Positions 43,767 to 51,892 of a stretch of DNA of 64,000 nucleotides are shown here, in pieces (the first letter of the stretch is position 1; the number at the start of each line of letters is the position of its first letter). Under the pieces are notes generated by a model. It was not told the DNA's origin, searched no databases, and saw nothing but the letters and a program-made list of their open reading frames with translations. This stretch comes from Amycolatopsis azurea DSM 43854 (GTDB taxonomy: Bacteria; Actinomycetota; Actinomycetes; Mycobacteriales; Pseudonocardiaceae): NCBI RefSeq assembly GCF_001995215.1, contig NZ_MUXN01000001.1, positions 1-64,000 on the forward strand, in the 5' to 3' direction. Position numbers and translations under genes: made by a program.

Positions 43767-44048
43767 GCCGGGGAACCGCTTGTGGACGTCCTCGGTCCGT
43801 AGTTCGACCCAGCGGGTCCGGCCCTCGACGAACGTCGTCGTGAGGCCGGCCTCGCGCAGCACCTTCCAGTGGTGGGAAAGCGTCGGCGCGCTGATCTCGA
43901 CGTCGTACTCGGTGATGGCGCAGCTTCGCGGCGAAGGGTTGCTACGCAGGGCGCGGATGAGCTCCAGGCGCACCGGGTCCGCCAGCGCTTGGAGCACCGG
44001 CACGATCTCGATCTCCTCGGTCGCCGGCTGCGGCAGCGTGGTGCTCAC
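43743..44048 (-). CDS. ArsR-family winged-helix repressor
   Basis: 101 residues from GTG 44048 (MSTTLPQPATEE). HTH region: LADPVRLELIRALRS...DVEISAPTLSHHWKVLREAGLTTTFVEGRTRWVELR, typical of ArsR. No CxC metal ligand motif; the lone Cys (RSCAITEYD) does not make an arsenic or cadmium site, so the effector is probably organic or redox. It is divergent from an MFS transporter, with matching operators in between. Confidence 0.87.
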   Translation of the reverse strand: MSTTLPQPATEEIEIVPVLQALADPVRLELIRALRSNPSPRSCAITEYDVEISAPTLSHHWKVLREAGLTTTFVEGRTRWVELRTEDVHKRFPGLLDAVLS

Positions 44049-44061
44049 TTCGCTCCAAACT

Positions 44062-44124
44062 ATTTGACAGTCATCGAATAGTCCGGCCACTATACCTCCC
44101 ATGACGATTCGACGATCATCAAAT
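44062..44124. promoter_or_regulatory. Two matching ArsR operators at the arsR/MFS divergent promoter
   Basis: ATTTGACAGTCATCGAAT (44062-44079) and ATTCGACGATCATCAAAT (44107-44124) share the pattern ATTYGA-N6-TCRAAT. A perfect TTGACA lies inside the first, and TATACC (44091-44096) lies between them. The second copy is inside the first codons of the MFS gene. Confidence 0.75.
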
Positions 44125-45270
44125 GATCGGCTCGGCCTGGGGGCTCTGCTGGTACTCGCCGTCGGGACGTTCACCGTCGGCACCGACGGGTTCGTCCTGA
44201 ACGGGCTGCTGCCCACCATCGCCGCCGACCTGCGCGTTTCCGAAGCCGTCGCAGGGCAGCTGACCACGGTCTTCGCGGTGACCTACGCGATCTCTTCGCC
44301 GCTCATCGCGGCCTTCACCGGACGGCTCGATCGGCGCTGGGTGCTCGGCGCGGGGATGGTGCTGTTCACGATCGGCATGGCCGGTCAGGCGATCGGCGAG
44401 TCCTTCGCCGTGGTCGCCGTCGCTCGCGTGCTGGCCGCCCTGGGCGCCGCCGCGTTCCAGTCCAACGCCTACGTCCTCGCCGGGGCGCTGGCCTCCGACG
44501 AGCGCCGCGGCCGTGCGCTGGCCACGGTGTCCAACGGGATGAGTGTGTCGATGGTGCTCGGCGTGCCGATCGGGGTACTCGCCGGGAACTGGTTCGGCTG
44601 GCGCGCGGTGATGTGGGGGATCGGCGCGGTGGCGCTGGTCGTGATGCTGCTCGTGCCGCTGCTGCCGGGGCTTCGGATGCCGACGGTGACCCTGCGCGAC
44701 AGGCTCGCCGTCGTCGTGCGGCCGCCGATCGCGCGCGTGCTCGGCGTCAGCGTTCTCGGCACCGCCGCTGCCTTCGCGGCCTTCGTGTACCTGCCGGTGC
44801 TCGTGGCGCCGGTGGCGGCGGGCGCGATGATCTCGTGGCTGCTCGTCGGTTTCGGGATCGGGCAGATCGCGGGCAACGCCTTCGCGGGCCGGGCCACCGA
44901 CTCGCTCGGCCCCGCGCGCGTCCGGTCGATCTCGCTCATCGGCACGGTCGCGACGTTCGCGCTGCTGGACGTCGCCGTGCTGAGCCTGCCCGGCGCGCTG
45001 GTCCTCGCGCTGGCTTCGGGGGTGTTCGGCGGGATGCTGATGGTGCCGCAGCAGCATCGGCTGTTCTCGCTGGCGCCTGACGCGCCGACGGTCGCCTTGG
45101 GACTCAACGGGTCCGCGATCTACGGCGGTGGCGCCCTCGGTGCCGCGCTGGGCGGCATCGTCCTGTCCTCGGCGGGCGTCTGGTGGGTCGGTCCCGTTGC
45201 CGCCTTCGTCGCCCTACTCGCCTTCGCGCTTTCGGTCCCTTCGCGCGCTCCGGTGGCTCAGTCCGCCTGA
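44101..45270 (+). CDS. DHA1-type MFS exporter under ArsR control
   Basis: 389 residues, 12 spans. Motifs: VGTDGFVLNGLLPTIAADLRVSEAVAGQL (helix 1-2 of the DHA1 YdhP/AraJ-like group), AFTGRLDRRWVLG and VLGVPIGVLAGNWFGWRAVM (antiporter motif C region). The start ATG 44101 has no RBS and lies five bases after a TATACC box, so the transcript may be leaderless. Exports an unknown compound, possibly the inducer of the adjacent repressor. Confidence 0.87.
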   Translation: MTIRRSSNDRLGLGALLVLAVGTFTVGTDGFVLNGLLPTIAADLRVSEAVAGQLTTVFAVTYAISSPLIAAFTGRLDRRWVLGAGMVLFTIGMAGQAIGESFAVVAVARVLAALGAAAFQSNAYVLAGALASDERRGRALATVSNGMSVSMVLGVPIGVLAGNWFGWRAVMWGIGAVALVVMLLVPLLPGLRMPTVTLRDRLAVVVRPPIARVLGVSVLGTAAAFAAFVYLPVLVAPVAAGAMISWLLVGFGIGQIAGNAFAGRATDSLGPARVRSISLIGTVATFALLDVAVLSLPGALVLALASGVFGGMLMVPQQHRLFSLAPDAPTVALGLNGSAIYGGGALGAALGGIVLSSAGVWWVGPVAAFVALLAFALSVPSRAPVAQSA

Positions 45271-45274
45271 CTGA

Positions 45275-45331
45275 GAGTGTCCCCAATGTGGCATTGGGGA
45301 CACTCAGCGTCTCCAATGCCACATTGGGGGC
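45275..45331. repeat. Dispersed palindrome family GTGTCCCCAATG, copy 2
   Basis: GTGTCCCCAATG-TGG-CATTGGGGACAC (45277-45303) is identical to the hairpin at 2789-2815. It is followed by CCAATG-CCA-CATTGG, the half unit that precedes the hairpin in copy 1, so the unit order is reversed. Lies between two convergent genes. Confidence 0.8.
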
Positions 45332-45407
45332 AGCGGGTCGGCAACGAACACGTATCCCGGGCAACGTGATAGCAAAGGTCCCTTGCTCTCTTCCCGCAGG
45401 TCAGGGG

Positions 45408-46511
45408 CTACTTCGCGGGCAGCCGGGCCGACCAGCGCTCCTCGATGCGCGCGAAGCGCCATACGAGGAGCGCGAAGAGCCACGTAAGCACGAAGAGCGC
45501 TACGACCGCGTAGCCGACGTAGTCCAGGCTCAGCGAGCCGATCGCCGCGAGCGGTCCGGTCGTGATGCCGAACCGTTCGGTGACGATCGAGATCACCTCG
45601 ATCGTCCCGATGAGCAGCGCGACCGCGACGGAAAGCGCCGTCACCGTCAGGTTGTAGTAGATCTTCCGCACCGGCTTCGCGAAGGCCCAGCCGTACGCGT
45701 AGTTCATGAAGCAGCCGTCGGCGGTGTCGAACAGCGTCATCCCCGCGGCGAACAGGATCGGCAGCACCAGGATCGCGTACCAGGGCAGGGAGAACGCGGC
45801 CGCGCCACCGGCGAGCACCAGCAGGCTGATCTCGGTCGCGGTGTCGAAGCCGAGCCCGAACAGCACGCCGATCGGGTAGATGTGCCAAGGCTTCCGCACC
45901 GCCTTGGTGGCGCCGCGCAGCAGGCGGTTCATGAACCCGCGGTTGTCGAGCTGCCGCTCCAGCGCCGCCTCGTCGAACTCGCCCCGCCGCATCCGCCGGA
46001 ACACCTTCACGATGCCCACCAGCACCACGAGGTTCATGATCCCGATGAGGTACAGGAACACCGCCGAAACGGACGTCCCGATCAGCCCGGTCGCTTCGTG
46101 CAACGCCGACGTGTCGTCCTCGACGGCGCCGGCGAGCGCGCGGACGCCGAGCGACAGCAACAGGCACAGCACGAAAACGATCGTCGAGTGTCCCAGCGAG
46201 AACCAGAAACCGACCGACAGCGGCCGTTGCCCGTCGGCCATCAGCTTGCGGGTGGTGTTGTCGATCGCGGCGATGTGGTCCGCGTCGAACGCGTGCCGCA
46301 TCCCGAGCACGAAGGCCGTCACGCCGAGGCCGACCCCGAACACGCCCGTGGCGCCGAGCTCGTATTGGCGCGGCGCCACGAAAAGCGTCAGGACCCCCCA
46401 GCCCACGACATTGAGGAACAGGATGAATCCGGCCATCCCGGCGACGGACACCCGTTCGCGTCGCGTGAGCGCGAGGCGTCGGGATGAACGGGGTTGCCCG
46501 CCGGTGCTCAT
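45408..46511 (-). CDS. HoxN/NixA-type nickel/cobalt permease
   Basis: 367 residues, eight or so spans. Signature GMRHAFDADHIAAIDNTTRK (H-x4-D-H) and GLGFDTATEISLL are the two conserved NiCoT motifs. High-affinity uptake of Ni(II) or Co(II). It starts eight bases after the murQ stop and so reads as the last gene of the murRQ transcript. No urease, hydrogenase or cobalamin gene is nearby to explain it. Confidence 0.92.
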   Translation of the reverse strand: MSTGGQPRSSRRLALTRRERVSVAGMAGFILFLNVVGWGVLTLFVAPRQYELGATGVFGVGLGVTAFVLGMRHAFDADHIAAIDNTTRKLMADGQRPLSVGFWFSLGHSTIVFVLCLLLSLGVRALAGAVEDDTSALHEATGLIGTSVSAVFLYLIGIMNLVVLVGIVKVFRRMRRGEFDEAALERQLDNRGFMNRLLRGATKAVRKPWHIYPIGVLFGLGFDTATEISLLVLAGGAAAFSLPWYAILVLPILFAAGMTLFDTADGCFMNYAYGWAFAKPVRKIYYNLTVTALSVAVALLIGTIEVISIVTERFGITTGPLAAIGSLSLDYVGYAVVALFVLTWLFALLVWRFARIEERWSARLPAK

Positions 46512-46519
46512 CTGATCTT

Positions 46520-47470
46520 TCAGCTCGCGCGCACCCGCAGGGAGTCGAGAGCCTTCCGTACATGGCCATCGCTGGCCGTCAGCGCCTTCGCCGCGCTCGC
46601 GACGTCCTCGCCGGACAACAGATGGACCAGCGCCACCTTGAGGTCGCCGTCGGCCTCGGTGAGCGCGTCAGAGCAGTCCGCCATGCTCATCCCCGTGGCC
46701 TCGCGCAGGATCCGGATGGTCCGCCCGCGCAGCTTCGCGTTGGTCGCGCGCATGCTGACCATCAGGTTCGAGTACGTGCGGCCGAGCTTGATCATCGTCG
46801 CCGTGGAGAACGCGGTGAGGATGATCTTCTGCGCCGTGCCCGCCTTCATCCGCGTCGACCCGGCGATCGCCTCGGGGCCGGTGTCCACCGCGATGAGGAC
46901 ATCGACACCGGGCGGCGTCACCGCGGCCGGATTGCCCGAGACCAGCGCGGTCCGGGCACCGCGACGGCTGGCCGCGGCCAGCGCGCCGAGCACGTAGGGC
47001 GTCCGGCCGGAAGCCGTCAGCCCGAGCACGAAGTCACCGGGCGCGACGGTGTCCGCCACTTCGGCGGCTCCTGCCTTCGCGTTGTCCTCGGCGTCTTCGA
47101 CGGCTTGACGCAGAGCGCGCGCGCCGCCCGCGTGATGCGCGATGAACCAGTCGGAGGGCACGTTGAACGTGGGCACGAGCTCCGCCGCGTCCAACGTCGC
47201 CAGCCTGCCGGAGGTACCGGCGCCGAAGTAGTGCACGCGGTGGCCCGACCGCAGCGCCTCCACGGCGAAGTCGACCGCCCGGGCCACCTGCGGCAAGACC
47301 GCGGCGACGGCTTCGGGGACCCTGCGGTCCTCGGCGTTGATCGCGCCGAGGATGCCCATGGTCGACATCAGGTCGATGTCGGTCGTCCGTGGATTTCGCT
47401 GTTCGGTTGGCGAATCGACGTGCACCACCTGGCGTGGGACGGTCATCATGCGCCTCACTTTTTCGCTCAT
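46520..47470 (-). CDS. murQ: N-acetylmuramic acid 6-phosphate etherase
   Basis: 316 residues; SIS-domain lyase with the MurQ signature VHYFGAGTSGRLATLDAAELVPTF, then GLTASGRTPYVLGAL and TRMKAGTAQKIILTAFSTA. It cleaves the lactyl ether of MurNAc-6-phosphate to GlcNAc-6-phosphate and lactate in peptidoglycan recycling. The ATG overlaps the murR stop. No PTS MurP or MurNAc kinase gene is in the window, so the source of MurNAc-6-phosphate is open. Confidence 0.94.
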   Translation of the reverse strand: MSEKVRRMMTVPRQVVHVDSPTEQRNPRTTDIDLMSTMGILGAINAEDRRVPEAVAAVLPQVARAVDFAVEALRSGHRVHYFGAGTSGRLATLDAAELVPTFNVPSDWFIAHHAGGARALRQAVEDAEDNAKAGAAEVADTVAPGDFVLGLTASGRTPYVLGALAAASRRGARTALVSGNPAAVTPPGVDVLIAVDTGPEAIAGSTRMKAGTAQKIILTAFSTATMIKLGRTYSNLMVSMRATNAKLRGRTIRILREATGMSMADCSDALTEADGDLKVALVHLLSGEDVASAAKALTASDGHVRKALDSLRVRAS

Positions 47471-48465
47471 TTGCCGGTTTCCCGCGGCCGCCGCCTGCCG
47501 TCGGGCCGTACGCCCAGCCGGTGCGAGCCAACCGCGTCCCTGGTCGCGTCGAGTGCGTTGACCGACGCGTCCATGTGCCGCTGCGCGACACCGATGAACA
47601 GGCAGTCGATGACGGTCAGCTGCGCGATGCGACTGGCGGTCGCACCGGAACGGAACGTCGTCTCCCGCGCGGCCGTGGTCAGCACGTGGTCGGCGACCTC
47701 GGTGATCGGCGAACGCGGGAAGTTCGTCACGGCGACGGTGATCGCGCCGTGCTCACGGGCCACACGCAGCGCCTCGACGGTGTCCGTGGTCGCGCCCGTG
47801 TGGGAGATGCCGATCGCGACGTCTCCGGGGCTCAGCACGGCGGCCGAGGTCAGCATGATGTGCGTGTCCGACCAGGCGAAGCTGACCCGTCCGATGCGGT
47901 GCAGCTTCTGCTGGAGATCCGCGGCCACGAACGCGCTCGCGCCCACGCCGTAGACGTCCACGCGGCCCGCGCCCGCCACGATGTCGATCACGCGCTGTAG
48001 CGACGGGACGTCGAGCTGGTCGGCGGTCTCCTCCACGGCACGCGCGTCCGCGAAGCTGACCTTGCCGATGACCGCGGCCAGGTCGTCCTCCGGCCCGATC
48101 TCGCCACCGAGGTTCCGGCTCGACCGCGCTTCGGACCGAGCGGTGTCGGCCGCCAGGGCGATCCTGAGCTGCGGGTATCCACCGACGCCGACCGCCTTGC
48201 AGAACCGCGTGACGGTGGTCTCGCTGGTGTTGGCCGCGAGCGCGACCTCGGTGATGCTGCGCCGCGCGACCTGCGCGGGGTCGTCCAGGACGACCTTCGC
48301 GACGCGCTGCTCGGCCCGGGCGAGCCCGGGCAGGAGGGAGCGAATCCGGACCAGCGGGCTCGCGTCAGCGTCCCGTGTCGGCTGCGCCGGCACGGCCTCG
48401 GACGGTGCGGCCGCGATTACGGAATCGGTATCGCCCACCGTGGGAAAGTTACTAACCGTTGGCAT
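47467..48465 (-). CDS. murR: MurR/RpiR-family regulator of MurNAc catabolism
   Basis: 332 residues from ATG 48465. N-terminal RpiR HTH (RVAKVVLDDPAQVARRSITEVALAANTSETTVTRFCKAVGVGGYPQLR) and C-terminal SIS domain (GRVDVYGVGASAFVAADLQQKL; AIGISHTGATTDTVEALRVA). By homology it represses mur genes until MurNAc-6-phosphate binds. Candidate direct repeats lie upstream (48558-48595). Confidence 0.9.
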   Translation of the reverse strand: MPTVSNFPTVGDTDSVIAAAPSEAVPAQPTRDADASPLVRIRSLLPGLARAEQRVAKVVLDDPAQVARRSITEVALAANTSETTVTRFCKAVGVGGYPQLRIALAADTARSEARSSRNLGGEIGPEDDLAAVIGKVSFADARAVEETADQLDVPSLQRVIDIVAGAGRVDVYGVGASAFVAADLQQKLHRIGRVSFAWSDTHIMLTSAAVLSPGDVAIGISHTGATTDTVEALRVAREHGAITVAVTNFPRSPITEVADHVLTTAARETTFRSGATASRIAQLTVIDCLFIGVAQRHMDASVNALDATRDAVGSHRLGVRPDGRRRPRETGK

Positions 48466-48531
48466 CTGCGACAAGGCTACCCACACCCTTCGGGAAGATC
48501 GCAACCTATCCGTGTCTGCGGATTCGATTTG

Positions 48532-48595
48532 CGATTAATCGTTGACCAGAAAGTCGCTAACCAGGTCGAGGCCGTTAACGAGGTCGAGCTAACGA
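48532..48595. promoter_or_regulatory. Candidate MurR-binding repeats upstream of murR
   Basis: A palindrome CGATTAATCG (48532-48541) is followed by direct repeats TAACCAGGTCGAGG (48558-48571), TAACGAGGTCGAGC (48576-48589) and a partial TAACGAC (48590-48596). They lie in the 210-base gap between murR and the upstream serine hydrolase gene, where the murR promoter must be. Confidence 0.4.
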
Positions 48596-48675
48596 CTTGG
48601 CAACTTAGTGTCGCGACGCAAGGGGCTGTGTCCCGGTCAGCGGGGCAGTACGGTCAGCGCAATGCAGCGGCCCGG

Positions 48676-50610
48676 TTACCTAGTGCTCAACTTCCATCCG
48701 GTAGCGACGAAAGGAGGGGGATTATGCTCACTGTCCAGCAGTATGCGGCCCCGTTCAGTGACTTTCACACTGTCCAAAGAAATTCCGCGTCCCGTGTAAC
48801 GAGCGTCGGTCGTGTAACGCCAGCGCAGGGTGATTTGTGAGCTTTGTGACACCTCGGCGGCGGCCCTCCACCAAGCCCGATGGCCGTGCCCGCCGAGGCC
48901 GGATAGGTCCCCGGCGGGGGCGCCAGGCCCGCTGGCACGCACAGTAATCGTTTTCCAGGTGGCGCCGCCGTCGGTACTTGTTTCCAGGAAGAGCGAATCC
49001 GACGGTCCCTCGGTGTCGACGAAGGTGTCGAAGGAGACCTTCAGCGGGCCTCCGCGAGTCTGTAACGGCGGCGACGTGAGCGTGGCCGTGGAGACGTCCC
49101 CTGCGCCGCTGAACCACGCGTCGCGCCCATGGGCCGGGCGGACGGCCATCGCCTTCGCGAGCGAACTCGCCCACGTCTCCCTGGCGAGGTTGATCGAGCC
49201 CCAGTTCCGCGTCGGATGCACGCGGTTGGTGAGCAGGATCGCGAACGACCGCGACAGCGGGTCGATCACCAGCGAGGTCCCGGTGAACCCGGTGTGGCCG
49301 GCGGTCGAGGGCGCCGACAGCGCGCCCATGTACCAGGGCTGGTCGAGCTCGAAACCGAGTCCGTGGGCGTTGTCGGGGAACTTGTGGTTGTAGTTCGTCA
49401 GCATCGCCCGCACGGTCTCCGGGCGCAGGATCCGGTGACCGCGGTACGCGCCGCCGTTGAGGATCGTCTGCGCCAGCACGGCCATGTCCGAGGCCGTGGA
49501 GAACACGCCCGCGTGCCCGGCGACGCCGCCCAGCGACCAGGCGTTCTCGTCGTGGACTTCCCCGCGTACGAGACCTCGCGGCGGCTTCACGGCGTACTCG
49601 GTCGCCGCGACCCTGGCGAGTTTCGACGCCGGCGGGTTGTACCCGGTGTCGGCCAGGCCGAGCGGACCGGCGACGCGGTCCTGGACGACCTTGTCCAGCG
49701 GCGCCCCGGCCAGTTTCTCGACCAGGAAGCCGAGCGTCAGCAGGTTGATGTCGGAGTAGAGGTACGTGCTGCCCGGCGGGTTCTTCAGCGGACTGTCGAG
49801 AACGGCCTTCCGGCGCGACGGGATGTCCGGGTAGCCCTCCCACAGGGACGGGAGCGGCGTCGCGGCGAAACCCGAGACGTGGGTGAGCAGTTGCTGAACG
49901 GTGACGGCCTCCTTGCCGTTCACCCCGAACTCCGGCAGATACCGCACCACCGGCGCCGAGATGTCCAGCTCGCCCTTCTCGGCCAGCTGCATCACCGCGA
50001 TGGAGGTGAACAGCTTCGAGATCGAGGCCATGTCGAAGATGGTGTCCGCGCGCATCGGCACCTGCTGCTCCGGCGGCAGTTCGGTGCCGTTCGCGTCGGC
50101 GTAACGGACGGCACCGCCGACGGCCTGGCGCTCGACGACCACGCCGTCGTGCGCGAGCAGGCCGACCGCGCCGGAGAAGTGCGGATGCCCGGTGGCGTCC
50201 GGCTTCGTCCAGCTCTCGACGAACCGTTCGGCCGCCTTGATCGGCTCCGGGTCGAGACCGACGTCGGCGGGCGCGCCGTCACGCAGGACGGTGGACGCGG
50301 GCGCGAAGCCTCCGCGCGGCTTGTCGAACCGGCCCGCCGCGCGGTCTTCCTGCTGTCCGGTACCCGGAATCGCCTGTGCTCCCGCCGTCGACAGCGTGGT
50401 CGCCGCGACCAGCACGGAGACGGCCGCGATCACGATCTTCCTAGCACGGTGCCGACGCGGCTTTGCGCGCGACCGCGATCGCATCGCCAGGGCGTACGTT
50501 GGCATCGGCGGTGCGGTACCCGGTGCGGACGCCCTGCCGCTGCGATAGCGGGGCCTGCCGGCCAACACGCGCTCTTGGGTCTCGTCGGGCGCGGCGTCTT
50601 GCGTTCCCAT
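48676..50610 (-). CDS. Exported beta-lactamase-fold serine hydrolase (YbbE/AmiE-like) with C-terminal beta domain
   Basis: 644 residues. A long basic n-region, then a hydrophobic export segment (KIVIAAVSVLVAATTLSTAGAQA) at about 60-85. The PF00144 domain follows: SISK near 197, YSD near 285 and GHTGFTG late in the domain. About 130 further residues (FSGAGDVSTATLTSPPLQTRGGPL...) look like a beta-sandwich absent from the basic fold. In the B. subtilis recycling operon the equivalent gene acts on muropeptides. The start is supported by GAGGGGAGCGGAGCG; it lies 13 bases after the namZ stop. Confidence 0.82.
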   Translation of the reverse strand: MGTQDAAPDETQERVLAGRPRYRSGRASAPGTAPPMPTYALAMRSRSRAKPRRHRARKIVIAAVSVLVAATTLSTAGAQAIPGTGQQEDRAAGRFDKPRGGFAPASTVLRDGAPADVGLDPEPIKAAERFVESWTKPDATGHPHFSGAVGLLAHDGVVVERQAVGGAVRYADANGTELPPEQQVPMRADTIFDMASISKLFTSIAVMQLAEKGELDISAPVVRYLPEFGVNGKEAVTVQQLLTHVSGFAATPLPSLWEGYPDIPSRRKAVLDSPLKNPPGSTYLYSDINLLTLGFLVEKLAGAPLDKVVQDRVAGPLGLADTGYNPPASKLARVAATEYAVKPPRGLVRGEVHDENAWSLGGVAGHAGVFSTASDMAVLAQTILNGGAYRGHRILRPETVRAMLTNYNHKFPDNAHGLGFELDQPWYMGALSAPSTAGHTGFTGTSLVIDPLSRSFAILLTNRVHPTRNWGSINLARETWASSLAKAMAVRPAHGRDAWFSGAGDVSTATLTSPPLQTRGGPLKVSFDTFVDTEGPSDSLFLETSTDGGATWKTITVRASGPGAPAGDLSGLGGHGHRAWWRAAAEVSQSSQITLRWRYTTDARYTGRGISLDSVKVTERGRILLDSEHNPPPFVATGWKLSTR

Positions 50611-50623
50611 CGCTCCGCTCCCC

Positions 50624-51892
50624 TCAGTGATAGATGAGATGGCGACGGCGTTTCCGGTCGAATTCGGCCAGTTCGGCCTGCCAGGACCCGACTATCTCGT
50701 CCGCCCCGGCGCCTTTGTCGATCATCGTGCGCAGCCTGTCGGAGCCCGAGAGTTTGTCGAGGAAATTGTCGGGCCGCCACTTGAACTTGTCCGGATGCAC
50801 CTGTTTCGCGGTGACGAACATGGTGACCGCGGTGCGGATGGCGTCGAACGCCCGCGCGTCCGTGATCGTCACCTGCACACCGCCGCAGGGCTCGTTGACG
50901 AACTTGCCGAACGTCGGCACGAAGTACGTCTCGCGGAACTTCACGCCGGGAAGCCCGAGTTCGCCGAGCTTCTCGCGCCAGCGCCAATCGAGGCCCGGCG
51001 CGCCGATGATCTCGAACGGCCTCGTGGTGCCGCGGCCTTCGGAGAACACGGTGCCCTCGAACATCCCGGTGCCGGGATAGACGAGCGCGGTGTCCGGCGT
51101 CGGCATGTTCGGGCTCGGCGGGACCCAGGTCAGCCCGGTGCGGGCGAAGAGCTGATCACGCCGCCAGTCGCGCACCTCGACGATTTCGAGCTTGCCCGGC
51201 GTGACGCCCTCGGCGGGAAGGAACTCCGCCGCGAAGAACCGCGCGAGCTCGCCGACGGTCATGCCGTGCTGCTGCGCGATCGGCTTCCGGCCGACACCCG
51301 AGGCGTACGCCGGGTCCAGCATCGGCCCGGCGGCCTTGCCGCCCAGCGGGTTCGGCCGGTCCAGCACGACGACCGCCGCGCCGGCCTTCGCCGCCGCGAC
51401 CATCGCCGTGTAGAGCGACCAGATATAGGTGTAGAACCGCGCGCCGACGTCGGCGATGTCGAAGACGATGGTGTCGACGCCCGCCTTCGTGAACATCCCG
51501 GCGAGCTTCGTCGCGTCGACGCCGTACGCGTCGTACACCGGCACGCCGGTGCGCGGGTCGGTGTAGTCGCCCTCGGAGCCGCCCGCCTGCGCGCTGCCGC
51601 GGAAGCCGTGTTCCGGCCCGAACGCGGCGAGCGGCCGGACCCCGGCGGCGACCATCGAGTCGACGATGTGGTCGCCGCTCGCCAGGACCCCGGTCGGATT
51701 CGACAGCACGCCGAGCTTGCGCCCGGCCAGCGCCGCCCAGCCGCGGGCGGCGAGCACGTCCGCTCCGGTGCGGGTGAGCGGGGGACCTTTGCTCTCGCTT
51801 TCCGGCTGGGCCCCCGCGACCGAGGACCCGGCCGTCAGCGCGGGGACCGCGAGCGCGCCGGTGGCGAGGAAGTGGCGGCGGTTGAGGTTCAC
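50624..51892 (-). CDS. namZ: Exo-beta-N-acetylmuramidase (DUF1343), Tat-exported
   Basis: 422 residues. Tat signal NRRHFLATGALAVPALTAGSSVAGA. DUF1343 landmarks: KLGVLSNPTGV, FGPEHGFRGSAQAGGSEGDYTDPRTGVPVYDAYG, VFDIADVGARFYTYIWSL, and GTGMFEGTVFSEGRGTTRPFE. B. subtilis NamZ (YbbC) of this family removes terminal MurNAc from glycans. The ATG overlaps the nagZ stop, so the two exo-enzymes would strip the chain alternately outside the membrane. Confidence 0.9.
   Translation of the reverse strand: MNLNRRHFLATGALAVPALTAGSSVAGAQPESESKGPPLTRTGADVLAARGWAALAGRKLGVLSNPTGVLASGDHIVDSMVAAGVRPLAAFGPEHGFRGSAQAGGSEGDYTDPRTGVPVYDAYGVDATKLAGMFTKAGVDTIVFDIADVGARFYTYIWSLYTAMVAAAKAGAAVVVLDRPNPLGGKAAGPMLDPAYASGVGRKPIAQQHGMTVGELARFFAAEFLPAEGVTPGKLEIVEVRDWRRDQLFARTGLTWVPPSPNMPTPDTALVYPGTGMFEGTVFSEGRGTTRPFEIIGAPGLDWRWREKLGELGLPGVKFRETYFVPTFGKFVNEPCGGVQVTITDARAFDAIRTAVTMFVTAKQVHPDKFKWRPDNFLDKLSGSDRLRTMIDKGAGADEIVGSWQAELAEFDRKRRRHLIYH

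Noticed and set aside
43743-44267. Longer arsR start at 44267
   Set aside because: The extra N-terminus would be antisense to the MFS gene and would cover both operators; GTG 44048 gives a normal ArsR length.
48529-48840. Plus-strand ORF of 103 codons between murR and the serine hydrolase
   Set aside because: It overlaps the 3' end of the hydrolase gene and the likely murR promoter, shows no conserved motif, and has no RBS before its ATG.
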